Below, piece by piece: positions 34,392-42,897 of a stretch of 64,000 nt of DNA. The position numbers and the translations under genes are program-made. Below the pieces are notes generated by a model. That model was not told where the DNA came from. It saw nothing but the letters and a program-made list of their open reading frames with translations, and did no database searches. The stretch comes from an uncultured Pelagibacteraceae bacterium (GTDB lineage: Bacteria > Pseudomonadota > Alphaproteobacteria > Pelagibacterales > Pelagibacteraceae): assembly GCA_902594675.1 (NCBI GenBank), contig CACJNE010000007.1, positions 1 to 64,000 on the forward strand. Reading direction: 5' to 3'. The stretch's first letter is position 1; each line of letters begins with the position of its first letter.

Positions 34392-35324
34392 TCAAAATAT
34401 TTTACAAACTAAATCCGACAAAGAAGATATATTTTGTTCTTGAATTTTAATAGTATCGCTTAATGCTTGATCCTTCATATTTATAGTGAATTGTTTTTTT
34501 TTATTAACGCTAATATATTTATTTTTTAACAAATAATTCAATTTTCTTACAACTGTAGGTCTTGGAATATGAGTTATCTCAGAAATTGACATAGTATTTA
34601 CCCCACCTTCTTCAACATTGACCATATCTTTCTCCCATTCTGAAAAATTTAAACCAACACCCTCATAAGATTTATTTACTATTGAGTGACATGTTATAAC
34701 CATGCCTACTGAATAAATTTCAAGATCTCCTAATTGCTTTTTCCATCTTAAGGTTAAAGTAAAAATAAAGATATAAAAATAGTACCAACAATATGAAAAG
34801 TTATCCTTTAAATGCTCTGATACTTCGTCGACATTTAAAGATTTGTCTATTAAATTTTCTATTTTCAATATTTCAGAAATTTTTGATAACAATACGCTCA
34901 AATTTTTAAGAGTATTTTTAGGTTGTACCAGTCTATAAGCCGATCTATCTATATAAATTTTTTTTCCAATTTTTTGAAGAACGTTTAGTTTTTCAAGGTC
35001 GAGAATTTTTCGTCTAGTACTTTCCTTTGGAATATTTAAACTTTTTGATATTTCAATTATATTAATTCGATCTAATTCCAAAGATTTATCAAACATAAAA
35101 AAATTATCATAGCTCTCTATTTTTTTAATTTGTGTGTAGTGCTCAAAATCTTTATTTATTAGATAAAGAATTATTCTGTACTTATCTATATCGTTAAAAA
35201 CTTCATATGAAGAATTCATCCATTCAGATATTAATTTGTAGTACGTTGGGGCAAGTTTTTCAAAATTTCCTGTGATTAATTTTTGAATATTTTTTTTTAT
35301 TAGATTATTAAGGATTTTAGTCAT
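34392..35324 (-). CDS. Double winged-helix transcriptional regulator
   Basis: A 310-residue protein without a clear effector-binding domain. Two winged-helix units are visible: about 85-130 (NIIEISKSLNIPKESTRRKILDLEKLNVLQKIG) and about 245-285 (TMSISEITHIPRPTVVRKLNYLLKNKYISV). Both have the MarR/IclR-like recognition-helix spacing; the middle part is helical. I do not know a named family. Two direct 32-bp-spaced repeats lie 30-93 bases upstream of its start (35354-35417), which fits autoregulation. Related motifs precede the TRAP and Tau-like genes. Confidence 0.75.
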   Translation of the reverse strand: MTKILNNLIKKNIQKLITGNFEKLAPTYYKLISEWMNSSYEVFNDIDKYRIILYLINKDFEHYTQIKKIESYDNFFMFDKSLELDRINIIEISKSLNIPKESTRRKILDLEKLNVLQKIGKKIYIDRSAYRLVQPKNTLKNLSVLLSKISEILKIENLIDKSLNVDEVSEHLKDNFSYCWYYFYIFIFTLTLRWKKQLGDLEIYSVGMVITCHSIVNKSYEGVGLNFSEWEKDMVNVEEGGVNTMSISEITHIPRPTVVRKLNYLLKNKYISVNKKKQFTINMKDQALSDTIKIQEQNISSLSDLVCKIF

Positions 35325-35353
35325 TTTTACAGATATCCATTCTATTATTTTAA

Positions 35354-35417
35354 ACCCAAAATGGACATAAAATTAATTGTGTACAACCCATTTTGGACAC
35401 AGAATTAATTTTTACAA
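35354..35417. promoter_or_regulatory. Tandem operator-like repeats upstream of the regulator
   Basis: Two direct copies with a 32-base period. Copy 1 (35354-35385) reads ACCCAAAATGGACA then taaaattaatt...tgtaca; copy 2 (35386-35417) reads ACCCATTTTGGACA then cagaattaatt...tacaa. The 32-base spacing is about three helical turns, placing both on the same DNA face. Cores have the form ACCCA-W4-GGACA, and similar cores recur upstream of dctP and tauA/tpa. Confidence 0.65.
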
Positions 35418-35444
35418 ATTAAACATGTGTTTAAATAAAACCAT

Positions 35445-35657
35445 ATGAGTTATAATAGAGATAGTAGAGCATCTGATATTGAAATTTCTTCTCAATTAAC
35501 AGGTGACGTAAATATTGATACCCCTCAAAAAGTAAATATCAGTGCTCTCAAACTCAGAATTATTCAAAAAGAAAAAAAAGAAACTTTAAAGAATAGAATT
35601 TTCATTTTAACGTTATTCATAGTTCTAGGCACTATTGGATACTTTGTGTCTAATTAA
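35445..35657 (+). CDS. Small single-pass membrane protein, hypothetical
   Basis: A 70-residue protein: polar N-terminus (about 1-45) and one C-terminal membrane helix (FILTLFIVLGTIGYFV), so tail-anchored. No family recognised. No clear ribosome site. It shares its upstream region, including the 32-bp repeats, with the divergent regulator and precedes the second SMR-like gene by 90 bases. Confidence 0.55.
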   Translation: MSYNRDSRASDIEISSQLTGDVNIDTPQKVNISALKLRIIQKEKKETLKNRIFILTLFIVLGTIGYFVSN

Positions 35658-35747
35658 GTCTTTTTAGGTTCATAACTTAAATTAAATTCAAGTACTTAAA
35701 GGCATATCAACTGTTGTAATAAATAATAATTAGTAAATAATAAAGTA

Positions 35748-36083
35748 ATGAAACCATTTACTGGATATCTAATATTAGCTTTAGGAATAACCACAGGAAT
35801 AGCAGCAAATAGTTTTGCAAAAATTTCTGAAGGATTTACAAAACTAACCCCTACAATTGCTTGCTTACTGTTAATGACTGTAACGATGTTTTCTTTAGCA
35901 AAAGCAATGTCTGTAATACCTGTTGCTTTTAGTTACTCTACTTATAGTGGTTTAACAGTAGCAGGAGTAGTAATCTTTGGCATGTTAAAATACAATCAAG
36001 TTCCTAACATGTATGGTTTTATTGGAATTTGTCTGATCGTGACAGGAGTTATAATGGTAAATTATTTAGGGCGCGCTGGCTAA
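35748..36083 (+). CDS. SMR-like protein lacking the membrane glutamate (paralog)
   Basis: A 111-residue four-helix protein, paralogous to 7199-7534 (shared NGF/NSFAK in helix 1, K-x-NQ(I/V)P before helix 4, final VNxxG). Aligning helix 1 with EmrE puts Ile at position 14 in place of the essential Glu, and Tyr replaces Trp63. Either a non-antiport role or a partner-dependent transporter is likely. It ends 8 bases from the convergent Ldh2-family gene. Confidence 0.8.
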   Translation: MKPFTGYLILALGITTGIAANSFAKISEGFTKLTPTIACLLLMTVTMFSLAKAMSVIPVAFSYSTYSGLTVAGVVIFGMLKYNQVPNMYGFIGICLIVTGVIMVNYLGRAG

Positions 36084-36091
36084 AATTTTTA

Positions 36092-37096
36092 CTATTTCAG
36101 AAGAGTTTGAATATCTTCTTTTATATTTTCTGGTATTTTTATTTCAGATTTTAAATTTTTTTTAAATCTTCTTAATTTATTTTCTCCAGGGTATAATATT
36201 TCTTTTAGTCCTTTTAGTTTAGGAAGTTTCTTTATTCTTTTAATATTTTCTTTAATTCTTTTTTTAAAATTTGATTGAAATAAATTTGCTTTCATTACTA
36301 TAAATAAATGACCAATATTTTGTGGTCCAGAAAAATCGTCGAATGGATCTTTTACTTTTCCACCATGATTACCCCCAGTATAAACTCCACTTAAAATATC
36401 AACCATCCATGCAAGACCAGAACCTCTAAATCCTGCAATAGGAAGTTGAACGCCCTCAAGAGCTTTCATGGCATTAGTGGTAGGGTTACCAAATCTATCT
36501 AAGGCAACACCTTCAGGTATTTTTGAATTTGTTCTTGATGCAACTCTTATTTTTCCTCTATTGATCATTGAAACAGATGTATCTAATATGAATGGTGCTT
36601 TTGATCCTGTTGGTGATCCAAAACAAATTGGGTTTGTACCAAATAAAGATTTGATCGCTCCATGCGGAGCTATAGCAGGTGGTGCATTAGTAAATACTAA
36701 GGCTATCATATTTTTTTTTACAGCTTGTTCTGCGTAATATCCTGACATGCCGTAATGACCACTGTTTTTAACAGCCACAAGTCCTATTCCAGTTTTTTTG
36801 GCATTTTTTATAGCTTTTTTTATAGCGGTATCAGCAGCAACAAATCCAATGCTGTCATCAGCATTTATATGAGCCACAGATTTAGAAATATTTTTTATTT
36901 TTATTTTAGGTTTAGGGTTAATTAATTTATGATTTATACGGTCACAGTACATTTTTAGTCTTGATAACCCATGTGTAGGAGCTCCAACTAATTCAGCATT
37001 AATTATTGCATCTGCACATATTTTTGAATGACTTCTCGAGAGTTTATATTTCCTGAATATTTCAACAATGATTTTTTTTAATTTATTTTTTTCCAT
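36092..37096 (-). CDS. Ldh2/malate dehydrogenase-family oxidoreductase (sulfolactate dehydrogenase candidate)
   Basis: A 334-residue NAD(P)-dependent 2-hydroxyacid dehydrogenase of the Ldh2 (MDH2) family: HGLSRLKMYCDRI, VAVKNSGHYGMSGYYAEQA with catalytic His, LFGTNPICFGSPTG and ILDTSVS. The family includes malate, ureidoglycolate and (R)-sulfolactate (ComC) dehydrogenases. In this island sulfolactate is a reasonable substrate guess but not shown by sequence. Overlaps the epoxide hydrolase gene by 19 bases. Confidence 0.82.
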   Translation of the reverse strand: MEKNKLKKIIVEIFRKYKLSRSHSKICADAIINAELVGAPTHGLSRLKMYCDRINHKLINPKPKIKIKNISKSVAHINADDSIGFVAADTAIKKAIKNAKKTGIGLVAVKNSGHYGMSGYYAEQAVKKNMIALVFTNAPPAIAPHGAIKSLFGTNPICFGSPTGSKAPFILDTSVSMINRGKIRVASRTNSKIPEGVALDRFGNPTTNAMKALEGVQLPIAGFRGSGLAWMVDILSGVYTGGNHGGKVKDPFDDFSGPQNIGHLFIVMKANLFQSNFKKRIKENIKRIKKLPKLKGLKEILYPGENKLRRFKKNLKSEIKIPENIKEDIQTLLK

Positions 37097-38250
37097 TTTA
37101 CGTTTTTTAAATCTTTATTAAAAAATGAAAGTATATCGCTCACTAAAAAATCTGGTTCCTCCAAAGCTGCAAAATGACCACCGTTGGGAAACTTCTTCCA
37201 TCTTTTTATATTAAAAATTCTATTCACATATGATTTAGGAGGCCACTCAAGCATTTCTTTTGGAAAAATTGCTATTGCTGTTGGTACATTTATTTTTTTA
37301 AAATTTTTTGGAAAAGATCTTCCACCTTCTTTTCTTCTACCAAAATATATCCAACTAGCAGTGTTAAAACTTTTTGTTATTATATAAATCATTATATTTG
37401 ATAAAAGTTCGTCCTTTGAGAATGTCTTTTCTATCTTACCCATTTTAAGATCAGACCAACCATGAAATTTTTCCAAAATCCATGCTGCTGTACCTACAGG
37501 ACTATCTATCATTGCATAAGACAAGGTTTGAGGCTTTGTAGCTTGTTGAGTTCTATATCCCTCTTGCATAATTTGATCAAAGTTAAATTTTTTCTCCCAT
37601 TTTTTTTCTTTACTATTTTTTGGTCCTTTTGGATGTCTAAGTGGTAAGCAATTAATATGTATTCCTTTACAATTCTTTGAGCTATCAAGACCGATCCATC
37701 CGGCAATAGTTGCTCCCCAATCACCACCTTGTACAAAATAATTTTTATAGCCTAAATTTTTAACCATAAACTTATTTAAAATTTTTCCAATTTTTCTTGG
37801 ACCTAAAGCTTTTTTGATTTGAGATGAAAAGCCAAATCCTGGTAAAGAGGGAGCAATTATATCAAATCCATCTTCAATTTTTCCTCCATATTTTTCTGGG
37901 TGAGCAAGTCTAGGAATGATATCTAAAAATTCTGTTATGCTTCCTGGCCATCCATGTAAAAGTAATAATGGTCTAGAATTAGGATTTTTACTTTTTTCAA
38001 AAATGAAATGCAAGTTAATCTCGTCAACTTTAGTTTTATAATTTTTAAATGAATTGATTTTGTTTTCAAATTTTTTCCAATTATACTTTGTAACCCAGTA
38101 TTTCGATATACTCTTTAGAAAATTTAAGTTGGTTCCATACTCCCAACCATTCATATTTTGAACATCACTCCATGGAAACTTTCTTACTTTTTTATAAATG
38201 TCGTTAAGTGTGCTTTTAGGCACACTTATTTTGTACTGTTTGATCATCAA
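37078..38250 (-). CDS. Epoxide hydrolase (EHN-type alpha/beta hydrolase)
   Basis: A 390-residue protein like microsomal-type epoxide hydrolases: an N-terminal EHN lid (about 1-110), LLLHGWPGSITEFLDIIP oxyanion region, nucleophile Asp in VQGGDWGATIAGWIG, and the His in PNGGHFAALEEP. It hydrolyses epoxides to diols. Ends next to Ldh2 and starts 1 base after the aldehyde dehydrogenase stop, forming a three-gene unit (ALDH, epoxide hydrolase, Ldh2) that reads like diol/aldehyde/hydroxyacid oxidation. Confidence 0.87.
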   Translation of the reverse strand: MMIKQYKISVPKSTLNDIYKKVRKFPWSDVQNMNGWEYGTNLNFLKSISKYWVTKYNWKKFENKINSFKNYKTKVDEINLHFIFEKSKNPNSRPLLLLHGWPGSITEFLDIIPRLAHPEKYGGKIEDGFDIIAPSLPGFGFSSQIKKALGPRKIGKILNKFMVKNLGYKNYFVQGGDWGATIAGWIGLDSSKNCKGIHINCLPLRHPKGPKNSKEKKWEKKFNFDQIMQEGYRTQQATKPQTLSYAMIDSPVGTAAWILEKFHGWSDLKMGKIEKTFSKDELLSNIMIYIITKSFNTASWIYFGRRKEGGRSFPKNFKKINVPTAIAIFPKEMLEWPPKSYVNRIFNIKRWKKFPNGGHFAALEEPDFLVSDILSFFNKDLKNVKWKKIN

Positions 38251-39738
38251 TTAATTATGACTTATCCAAATTGTTTTTGTTTGAAGAAACGAATTAAGAG
38301 CCTCAGTACCTTGATCTCTACTTAGTGAGCCTGATTGTTTATAGCCTCCAAATGGAGTTTTAATATCTCCTTCAGAAAAAGTGTTTACTGATACAGTTCC
38401 ACAAGGCAAACTTTTAGCTAAATGAAACGCTCTATTAATGTCTTGTGTAAATACACTAGCATGCAATCCATATTTCGAATTACTGGCAATTTTCAAAGCT
38501 TCCTCGTCATTTTTAACTGTCAAAACACCAAGCACTGGTCCAAATATTTCCTCTTGAGCGATAGTCATATTTTCTTTTAATCCATCAAATAAGGTTGGTT
38601 TTGCATAAAAACCTTTTTGGTTTTTACTTGAAATTCCCCCAGATAAAAGTTTTGCTCCTTCATTTATACCTCTTTGGATGTATCCATCAACAGTTTGTAA
38701 ATGCCCTTTTGAAATCATAGATCCCATATTCGATTTTAAATCTAACGGATCTCCTACTTTTAGTTTTTTTACTTTTTTTATAACTTTGTCTAAAAATTCG
38801 TCTTTTACTTTTTTATGTACTATCTGTCTCATATTTGCTGAACAGTTTTGTCCACCGTTCCAAAATGCAGAATTCATAGCATTATCAATTAGATCATCTG
38901 TAATTTTAGCATCTTCTAAAACTATAAATGGACTTTTTCCTCCCATCTCTAATGCGACAGGTTTTAAATTACTTTCACTTGAGTATTTTAAGAAATAGCC
39001 ACCCACTTCAGTTGATCCTGTAAAAGAAACTGCATCAACATCTTTGTGTCTACCTAGAGCCTCTCCAACATCGCCATAACCTGGAAGCACATTTAAAACA
39101 CCATCTGGTATTCCAGCTTCTTTTCCAATTTGAGCAACTCTAATTGCTGTAAGTGGTGTATCTTCTGCTGGCTTAATTATCACCGAGCAACCTGCTGCAA
39201 GAGCTGGCGCCATCTTCCAGACAGCCATCATTAAAGGAAAGTTCCAAGGAACAATTCCAGCAACAACTCCTATTGGCTCTTTAACAATTAGACTTGTAAT
39301 GGATGGTTCAGTTGGACCAACTTTCCCAAATACTTTATCAATTAATTCTCCATACCATTGAAAATGCATTGGTGCATCATTTGCAACTTCATTAATGCAG
39401 TCTGCGATAAGTTTACCAGTATCTATACATTCTAAAACTGAATTTTCATCACCATGTCTTCGAAGTAGTTCAGCAAATTTTAACAAAACTTCTTTTCTAT
39501 GTTCAGGTGAACTCTTAGACCAAACTCCACTATTGAAAGCTTTTCTTGAAACTTTAACCGCTAAATCAACATCTTTATGATTACATTTTGCTACAGCACA
39601 AAGTTTTTTACCTGTTGCAGGATTGATAGTTTCGAACTTCTTTCCGTCAATTGCGTTTACATATTTTCCATTAATGAATGCTCTTCCTTCAAATTTGAGT
39701 TTATTGGCTATTGATTTATATTTATTACCTGAGCTCAT
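38251..39738 (-). CDS. Aldehyde dehydrogenase (PuuC-like)
   Basis: A 495-residue NAD(P)-dependent aldehyde dehydrogenase. GIVPWNFPLMMAVWKMAPALAAG, SFTGSTEVGG, LEMGGKSP with the general base Glu, and NGGQNCSA with the nucleophile Cys are all intact. The C-terminus SVNTFSEGDIKTPFGGYKQSG...TIWI is closest to PuuC-type (gamma-glutamyl-aminobutyraldehyde) enzymes, but subfamily assignment does not prove substrate. First gene of the three-gene minus unit, divergent from the TRAP operon. Confidence 0.9.
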   Translation of the reverse strand: MSSGNKYKSIANKLKFEGRAFINGKYVNAIDGKKFETINPATGKKLCAVAKCNHKDVDLAVKVSRKAFNSGVWSKSSPEHRKEVLLKFAELLRRHGDENSVLECIDTGKLIADCINEVANDAPMHFQWYGELIDKVFGKVGPTEPSITSLIVKEPIGVVAGIVPWNFPLMMAVWKMAPALAAGCSVIIKPAEDTPLTAIRVAQIGKEAGIPDGVLNVLPGYGDVGEALGRHKDVDAVSFTGSTEVGGYFLKYSSESNLKPVALEMGGKSPFIVLEDAKITDDLIDNAMNSAFWNGGQNCSANMRQIVHKKVKDEFLDKVIKKVKKLKVGDPLDLKSNMGSMISKGHLQTVDGYIQRGINEGAKLLSGGISSKNQKGFYAKPTLFDGLKENMTIAQEEIFGPVLGVLTVKNDEEALKIASNSKYGLHASVFTQDINRAFHLAKSLPCGTVSVNTFSEGDIKTPFGGYKQSGSLSRDQGTEALNSFLQTKTIWISHN

Positions 39739-39948
39739 AAATTTCTTCCTATAAATTTAATTTTATTTAATTTCTTAATTTTAAATCTAAGGCACCTTTA
39801 GACTAAAATAAATAGATTAACCAATAATAATTAATACAACTTTTGATTGCAACCCATTTTGATAATAAAATTTTCTTTTTTGTTTTACTTCGCTCTCGAT
39901 TTGAATTTAAATATCGATAATTTAATTAAATTATAGGAGATAAATTAT
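39739..39948. other. 210-base divergent intergenic region with candidate operator
   Basis: Separates the aldehyde dehydrogenase unit (minus) from the TRAP operon (plus). It holds the AACCCATTTTG site at 39850-39863 and is otherwise A/T-rich, with no ORF or RNA gene recognised. AGGAGAT just before ATG 39949 is the ribosome site. Confidence 0.6.
39850..39863 (+). promoter_or_regulatory. Operator-like site upstream of the TRAP operon
   Basis: CAACCCATTTTGAT, sharing the 12 bases CAACCCATTTTG with the second repeat upstream of the regulator (35385 on). The GGACA tail is not kept (GATAA), so it is the weakest member of the set. Confidence 0.45.
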
Positions 39949-40989
39949 ATGTTTATTAAAAAAATTTGTAAGACATTACTCACAAGTTTTGCGATTGCAT
40001 TTTTTGCCCAAGCTGCTTATGCAGAGATAACTCTAAAGCTTGGTACTACAGGTAGATTGGGTATGCCAATTGGTGACGCAATAGATCAGGCGTTAATACC
40101 AGCAATGGAGAAAGCATCTGGAGGTAAAATGAAAATTGAACCTCATTATCAAAGAAGCTTATGCGCAGAGCAAAAATGTGGTGAACAAGCCAACCAAGGA
40201 CTGATTGCTTTGTGGACTAGCTCTACTGCAAACTATGGTAACTTTGGACCAGAGTTAGCAATTTTCGATTTACCATTTATTTTCAAATCACTTGAAGATG
40301 CTAAAAGAATATCTGATGAATGGTTAGCTGAAAGACAGTGTAAACTTGCTCTTGAAAATGCTGGTCATATTTGCCTTTCTGTATATTCAAGTGGTGGATT
40401 TAGACAGCTTGGAAATGCAACTAAACCAGTTCATGAACCTGATGATATGAAGGGATTGAAATGGCGTACTACTAAGAGTCCAGTTGAGTTCATGCTAGTT
40501 AAAAACTGGGGTGCTACTCCAACACCTTATGACTGGAGTCAATTATACCAAGGTCTTCAATCAGGTGTAGTAGAAGGACAGTATGTTGCAAGTCCATGGC
40601 AGCACGTAGCAAAACTTCATGAAGTTGCAAAGTATTTCACTGAAATCGGAGGAATGTGGTCTGGAAATATTTTAGCAATGGATGCTAAGCAATATAATGC
40701 ATTGACTGATCAACAAAGAAAATGGTTACACGAAGCAGCTGATGCTTATGGGGAGAAAGTAAACGAGTTAGATAACGCTTGGATCAAGAATGGAGAAGAT
40801 GCAATTAAAGCATCTGCTAAAGAGTGGTATGTTCCAACAGAAGCGGAAATGACTAAGTGGAGAGCAGGAGCAATAGGTGCCTGGTTAGACGCTAAGGGTA
40901 CTTTTGAACCTGAAGTAGCTAAAAGAGTACTTCTAGAACAAGGTATGGATGGATTTGTAGCACAGTTAGAAGCAGCTGGAGCTCTATAA
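39949..40989 (+). CDS. dctP: TRAP transporter substrate-binding protein (DctP family)
   Basis: A 346-residue periplasmic binding protein. Signal peptide about 1-25 (ending QAAYA). The carboxylate-contact Arg region lies in KGLKWRTTKSPVEF and the WSQLYQGLQSGVVEGQ motif is typical of DctP. It captures an organic acid or sulfonate for the DctMQ channel. Arg codons are mostly AGA, like the rest of the genome and unlike the two permease genes after it. A 14-bp hairpin separates it from dctM. Confidence 0.93.
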   Translation: MFIKKICKTLLTSFAIAFFAQAAYAEITLKLGTTGRLGMPIGDAIDQALIPAMEKASGGKMKIEPHYQRSLCAEQKCGEQANQGLIALWTSSTANYGNFGPELAIFDLPFIFKSLEDAKRISDEWLAERQCKLALENAGHICLSVYSSGGFRQLGNATKPVHEPDDMKGLKWRTTKSPVEFMLVKNWGATPTPYDWSQLYQGLQSGVVEGQYVASPWQHVAKLHEVAKYFTEIGGMWSGNILAMDAKQYNALTDQQRKWLHEAADAYGEKVNELDNAWIKNGEDAIKASAKEWYVPTEAEMTKWRAGAIGAWLDAKGTFEPEVAKRVLLEQGMDGFVAQLEAAGAL

Positions 40990-41013
40990 ATCATTCAAAA
41001 AAAAAACTAAGTG

Positions 41014-41050
41014 AAGACCATCTAGTTCAATTTAAGAATTAGGTGGTCTT
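41014..41050 (+). terminator. Hairpin between dctP and dctM
   Basis: 14-bp stem (aagaccatctagtt / aattaggtggtctt, with G-U pairs) and 9-base loop, 24 bases after the dctP stop; a short T/A-rich tail follows. Likely partial terminator or mRNA stabiliser for the dctP message. Confidence 0.75.
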
Positions 41051-41082
41051 TACCTAAAACAAGTCAAAACTTATAAATATTT

Positions 41083-42366
41083 ATGGAAAGTATTATTTTA
41101 CTCGTAGTACTCCTTTTTCTAATTTTATTAGGAGCTCCAATTGGTTTTATATTAATACTGATACCATTTGTTTATATTCTACTAACAGATGCTGTTCCTC
41201 TTGTTTTAATTCCTAGTCAAATGTTTACTGCTATTGACTCGGTTCCATTGACTGCGATTGCATTCTTTATGTTAACGGGTGAATTAATGACAAGTGCAAC
41301 AATCACTGACCGTTTAGTTGCTTTGAGTAGAGCGTTAATTGGGCGTATACGAGGTGGGTTGGCTCAAGTAAATGTACTTGTGAGTATGTTTTTTGCTGGT
41401 ATGAATGGTTCTGTCGTAGCAGATACAGCTACAGTAGGAGCTTTAGTTTTACCTGCAATGAAGAGAGCAGGTTATCCTGCTGCATTTTCAGCTGCAGTTA
41501 CAGGAGTAAGTTCCACTATAGGAGGAATTATTCCACCTAGTATCATGATGATTGTGCTTGCTAATGCAACTGAGATTTCGATTGCATCTTTATTTGCAGC
41601 TGGAATTGTTCCAGGCATCTTGATTGGTGTTGTGATAATGGTAATCAATCATTACTTCGCAGTTAAACATAACTTTGAGCGAAGCGATGAACCTTTCTCG
41701 GTGCGTCGAGCTGGTAAAGAATTATACCGATCTTCATTCGCCCTTTTAATACCTCTAGTTTTAGTGGGTTCAGTAATGGGAGGCGTAGCATCTGTTGTTG
41801 AGGCAGGAGCCATCACTGCTTTGGTTGCTTTATTTACAGGTGTATTTGTTTATCGAACTATCAAGTGGAAAGATTGTACTGGTGCTTTTCGTCGGGCATT
41901 CCGTAATTCAGCAATGGTTTTTATTATAATAGCTGCCTCAGGACCCTTTAGTTGGTTACTTACTTCTCTTGGAGCAATTGGTGACCTTGAAACCTGGCTT
42001 TTAGGATTAGCAGACTCTCCTATATTGTTTATTTTGGCTTTGATATTATTCATCTTTCTTCTTGGAACCGTAATGGACTCAGCTGTTAACATTATCATTG
42101 TTGGTCCAGTATTAGTAAATGTTATGTCTCAAGCCGGCTTTCCAGAGGTGCAAGCAGCAATGGTTGTAATAGTTGGCTTCTTAATTGGATCAGTAACACC
42201 ACCAGTTGGTGTTGCCTACTTTACATCTGCAACAATAGCACAAGTCCGTCTTGAAAAAGTTGCAGTAGCGTTAATTCCTTATTTGATTGGATTATTTTTA
42301 CTTTTATTTTTTATTCTTATTGTACCAGAATTAACAATGTTTCTTCCTAATTTATTGAGCAATTAA
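41083..42366 (+). CDS. dctM: TRAP transporter large permease (DctM)
   Basis: A 427-residue channel protein with about 12 helices; FFAGMNGSVVADTATVGALVLPAM, GGIIPPSIMMIV and GSVTPPVGVAYF are DctM hallmarks. Unlike neighbouring genes, 12 of its 14 arginines use CGN codons (2 AGA), so base use suggests recent acquisition or a different origin from dctP. Gene order dctP-dctM-dctQ is reversed from the common P-Q-M order. Confidence 0.93.
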   Translation: MESIILLVVLLFLILLGAPIGFILILIPFVYILLTDAVPLVLIPSQMFTAIDSVPLTAIAFFMLTGELMTSATITDRLVALSRALIGRIRGGLAQVNVLVSMFFAGMNGSVVADTATVGALVLPAMKRAGYPAAFSAAVTGVSSTIGGIIPPSIMMIVLANATEISIASLFAAGIVPGILIGVVIMVINHYFAVKHNFERSDEPFSVRRAGKELYRSSFALLIPLVLVGSVMGGVASVVEAGAITALVALFTGVFVYRTIKWKDCTGAFRRAFRNSAMVFIIIAASGPFSWLLTSLGAIGDLETWLLGLADSPILFILALILFIFLLGTVMDSAVNIIIVGPVLVNVMSQAGFPEVQAAMVVIVGFLIGSVTPPVGVAYFTSATIAQVRLEKVAVALIPYLIGLFLLLFFILIVPELTMFLPNLLSN

Positions 42367-42370
42367 TGAA

Positions 42371-42880
42371 ATGTTAAAATTTTTGAACAGTATTGATCGT
42401 TTTATCCATCGGATGTTGGAAGCTATGTGCTCACTCTTGTTGGCTGCTATGGTTGCTTTCACTCTTTATAATGTAACTATGCGATATGTTTTTAACAACC
42501 CTCCAGTTTGGGGGGACTTGCTAACTGTGTTAAGTAATATTTGGTTAATGTTTATAGCACTTTCTTTAACAGCAAGAGATAATGAACATGTAGCTTTAAA
42601 TTTAATTTATGAAAAATTACCTGAGAGAGTTTCTTTATATATCCGCCAGTTCTGGAAAATTATGATTATGATAATTGGTGTAGTTTTAATTATTTATGGA
42701 ATTGAACTTGTAGAGGGTATGAGAGGGAAGTACTGGGAAATGTGGTATTTTGAAATTAGTATGCAAGGTATTGAGTTCAAACCAAATTATATGCCCAAAA
42801 AATATGCAGTTGCTATCCTACCATTAGCTGGGTTCTTGACCACCATTGGTGCCGCTATTGGTTTTTTCAAAAAGGTTTAG
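42371..42880 (+). CDS. dctQ: TRAP transporter small permease (DctQ)
   Basis: A 169-residue four-helix protein of the DctQ family (NVTMRYVFNNPPVWGDLLTVLSNIWLMF). It partners DctM in the membrane. Four of seven arginines use CGN codons, again unlike the surrounding genes. The ATG lies 4 bases after the dctM stop. Its stop codon falls in a 15-bp tandem duplication (42866-42895). Confidence 0.9.
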   Translation: MLKFLNSIDRFIHRMLEAMCSLLLAAMVAFTLYNVTMRYVFNNPPVWGDLLTVLSNIWLMFIALSLTARDNEHVALNLIYEKLPERVSLYIRQFWKIMIMIIGVVLIIYGIELVEGMRGKYWEMWYFEISMQGIEFKPNYMPKKYAVAILPLAGFLTTIGAAIGFFKKV

Positions 42881-42895
42881 TTCAAAAAGGTTTAT
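42866..42895. repeat. 15-bp tandem duplication at the dctQ end
   Basis: TTCAAAAAGGTTTAG followed directly by TTCAAAAAGGTTTAT. The first copy encodes the last residues and stop of dctQ; the second lies in the gap before the convergent permease gene. It may be replication slippage or mark a recombination junction at the edge of the odd-codon dctMQ segment. Confidence 0.8.
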
Positions 42896-42897
42896 TT

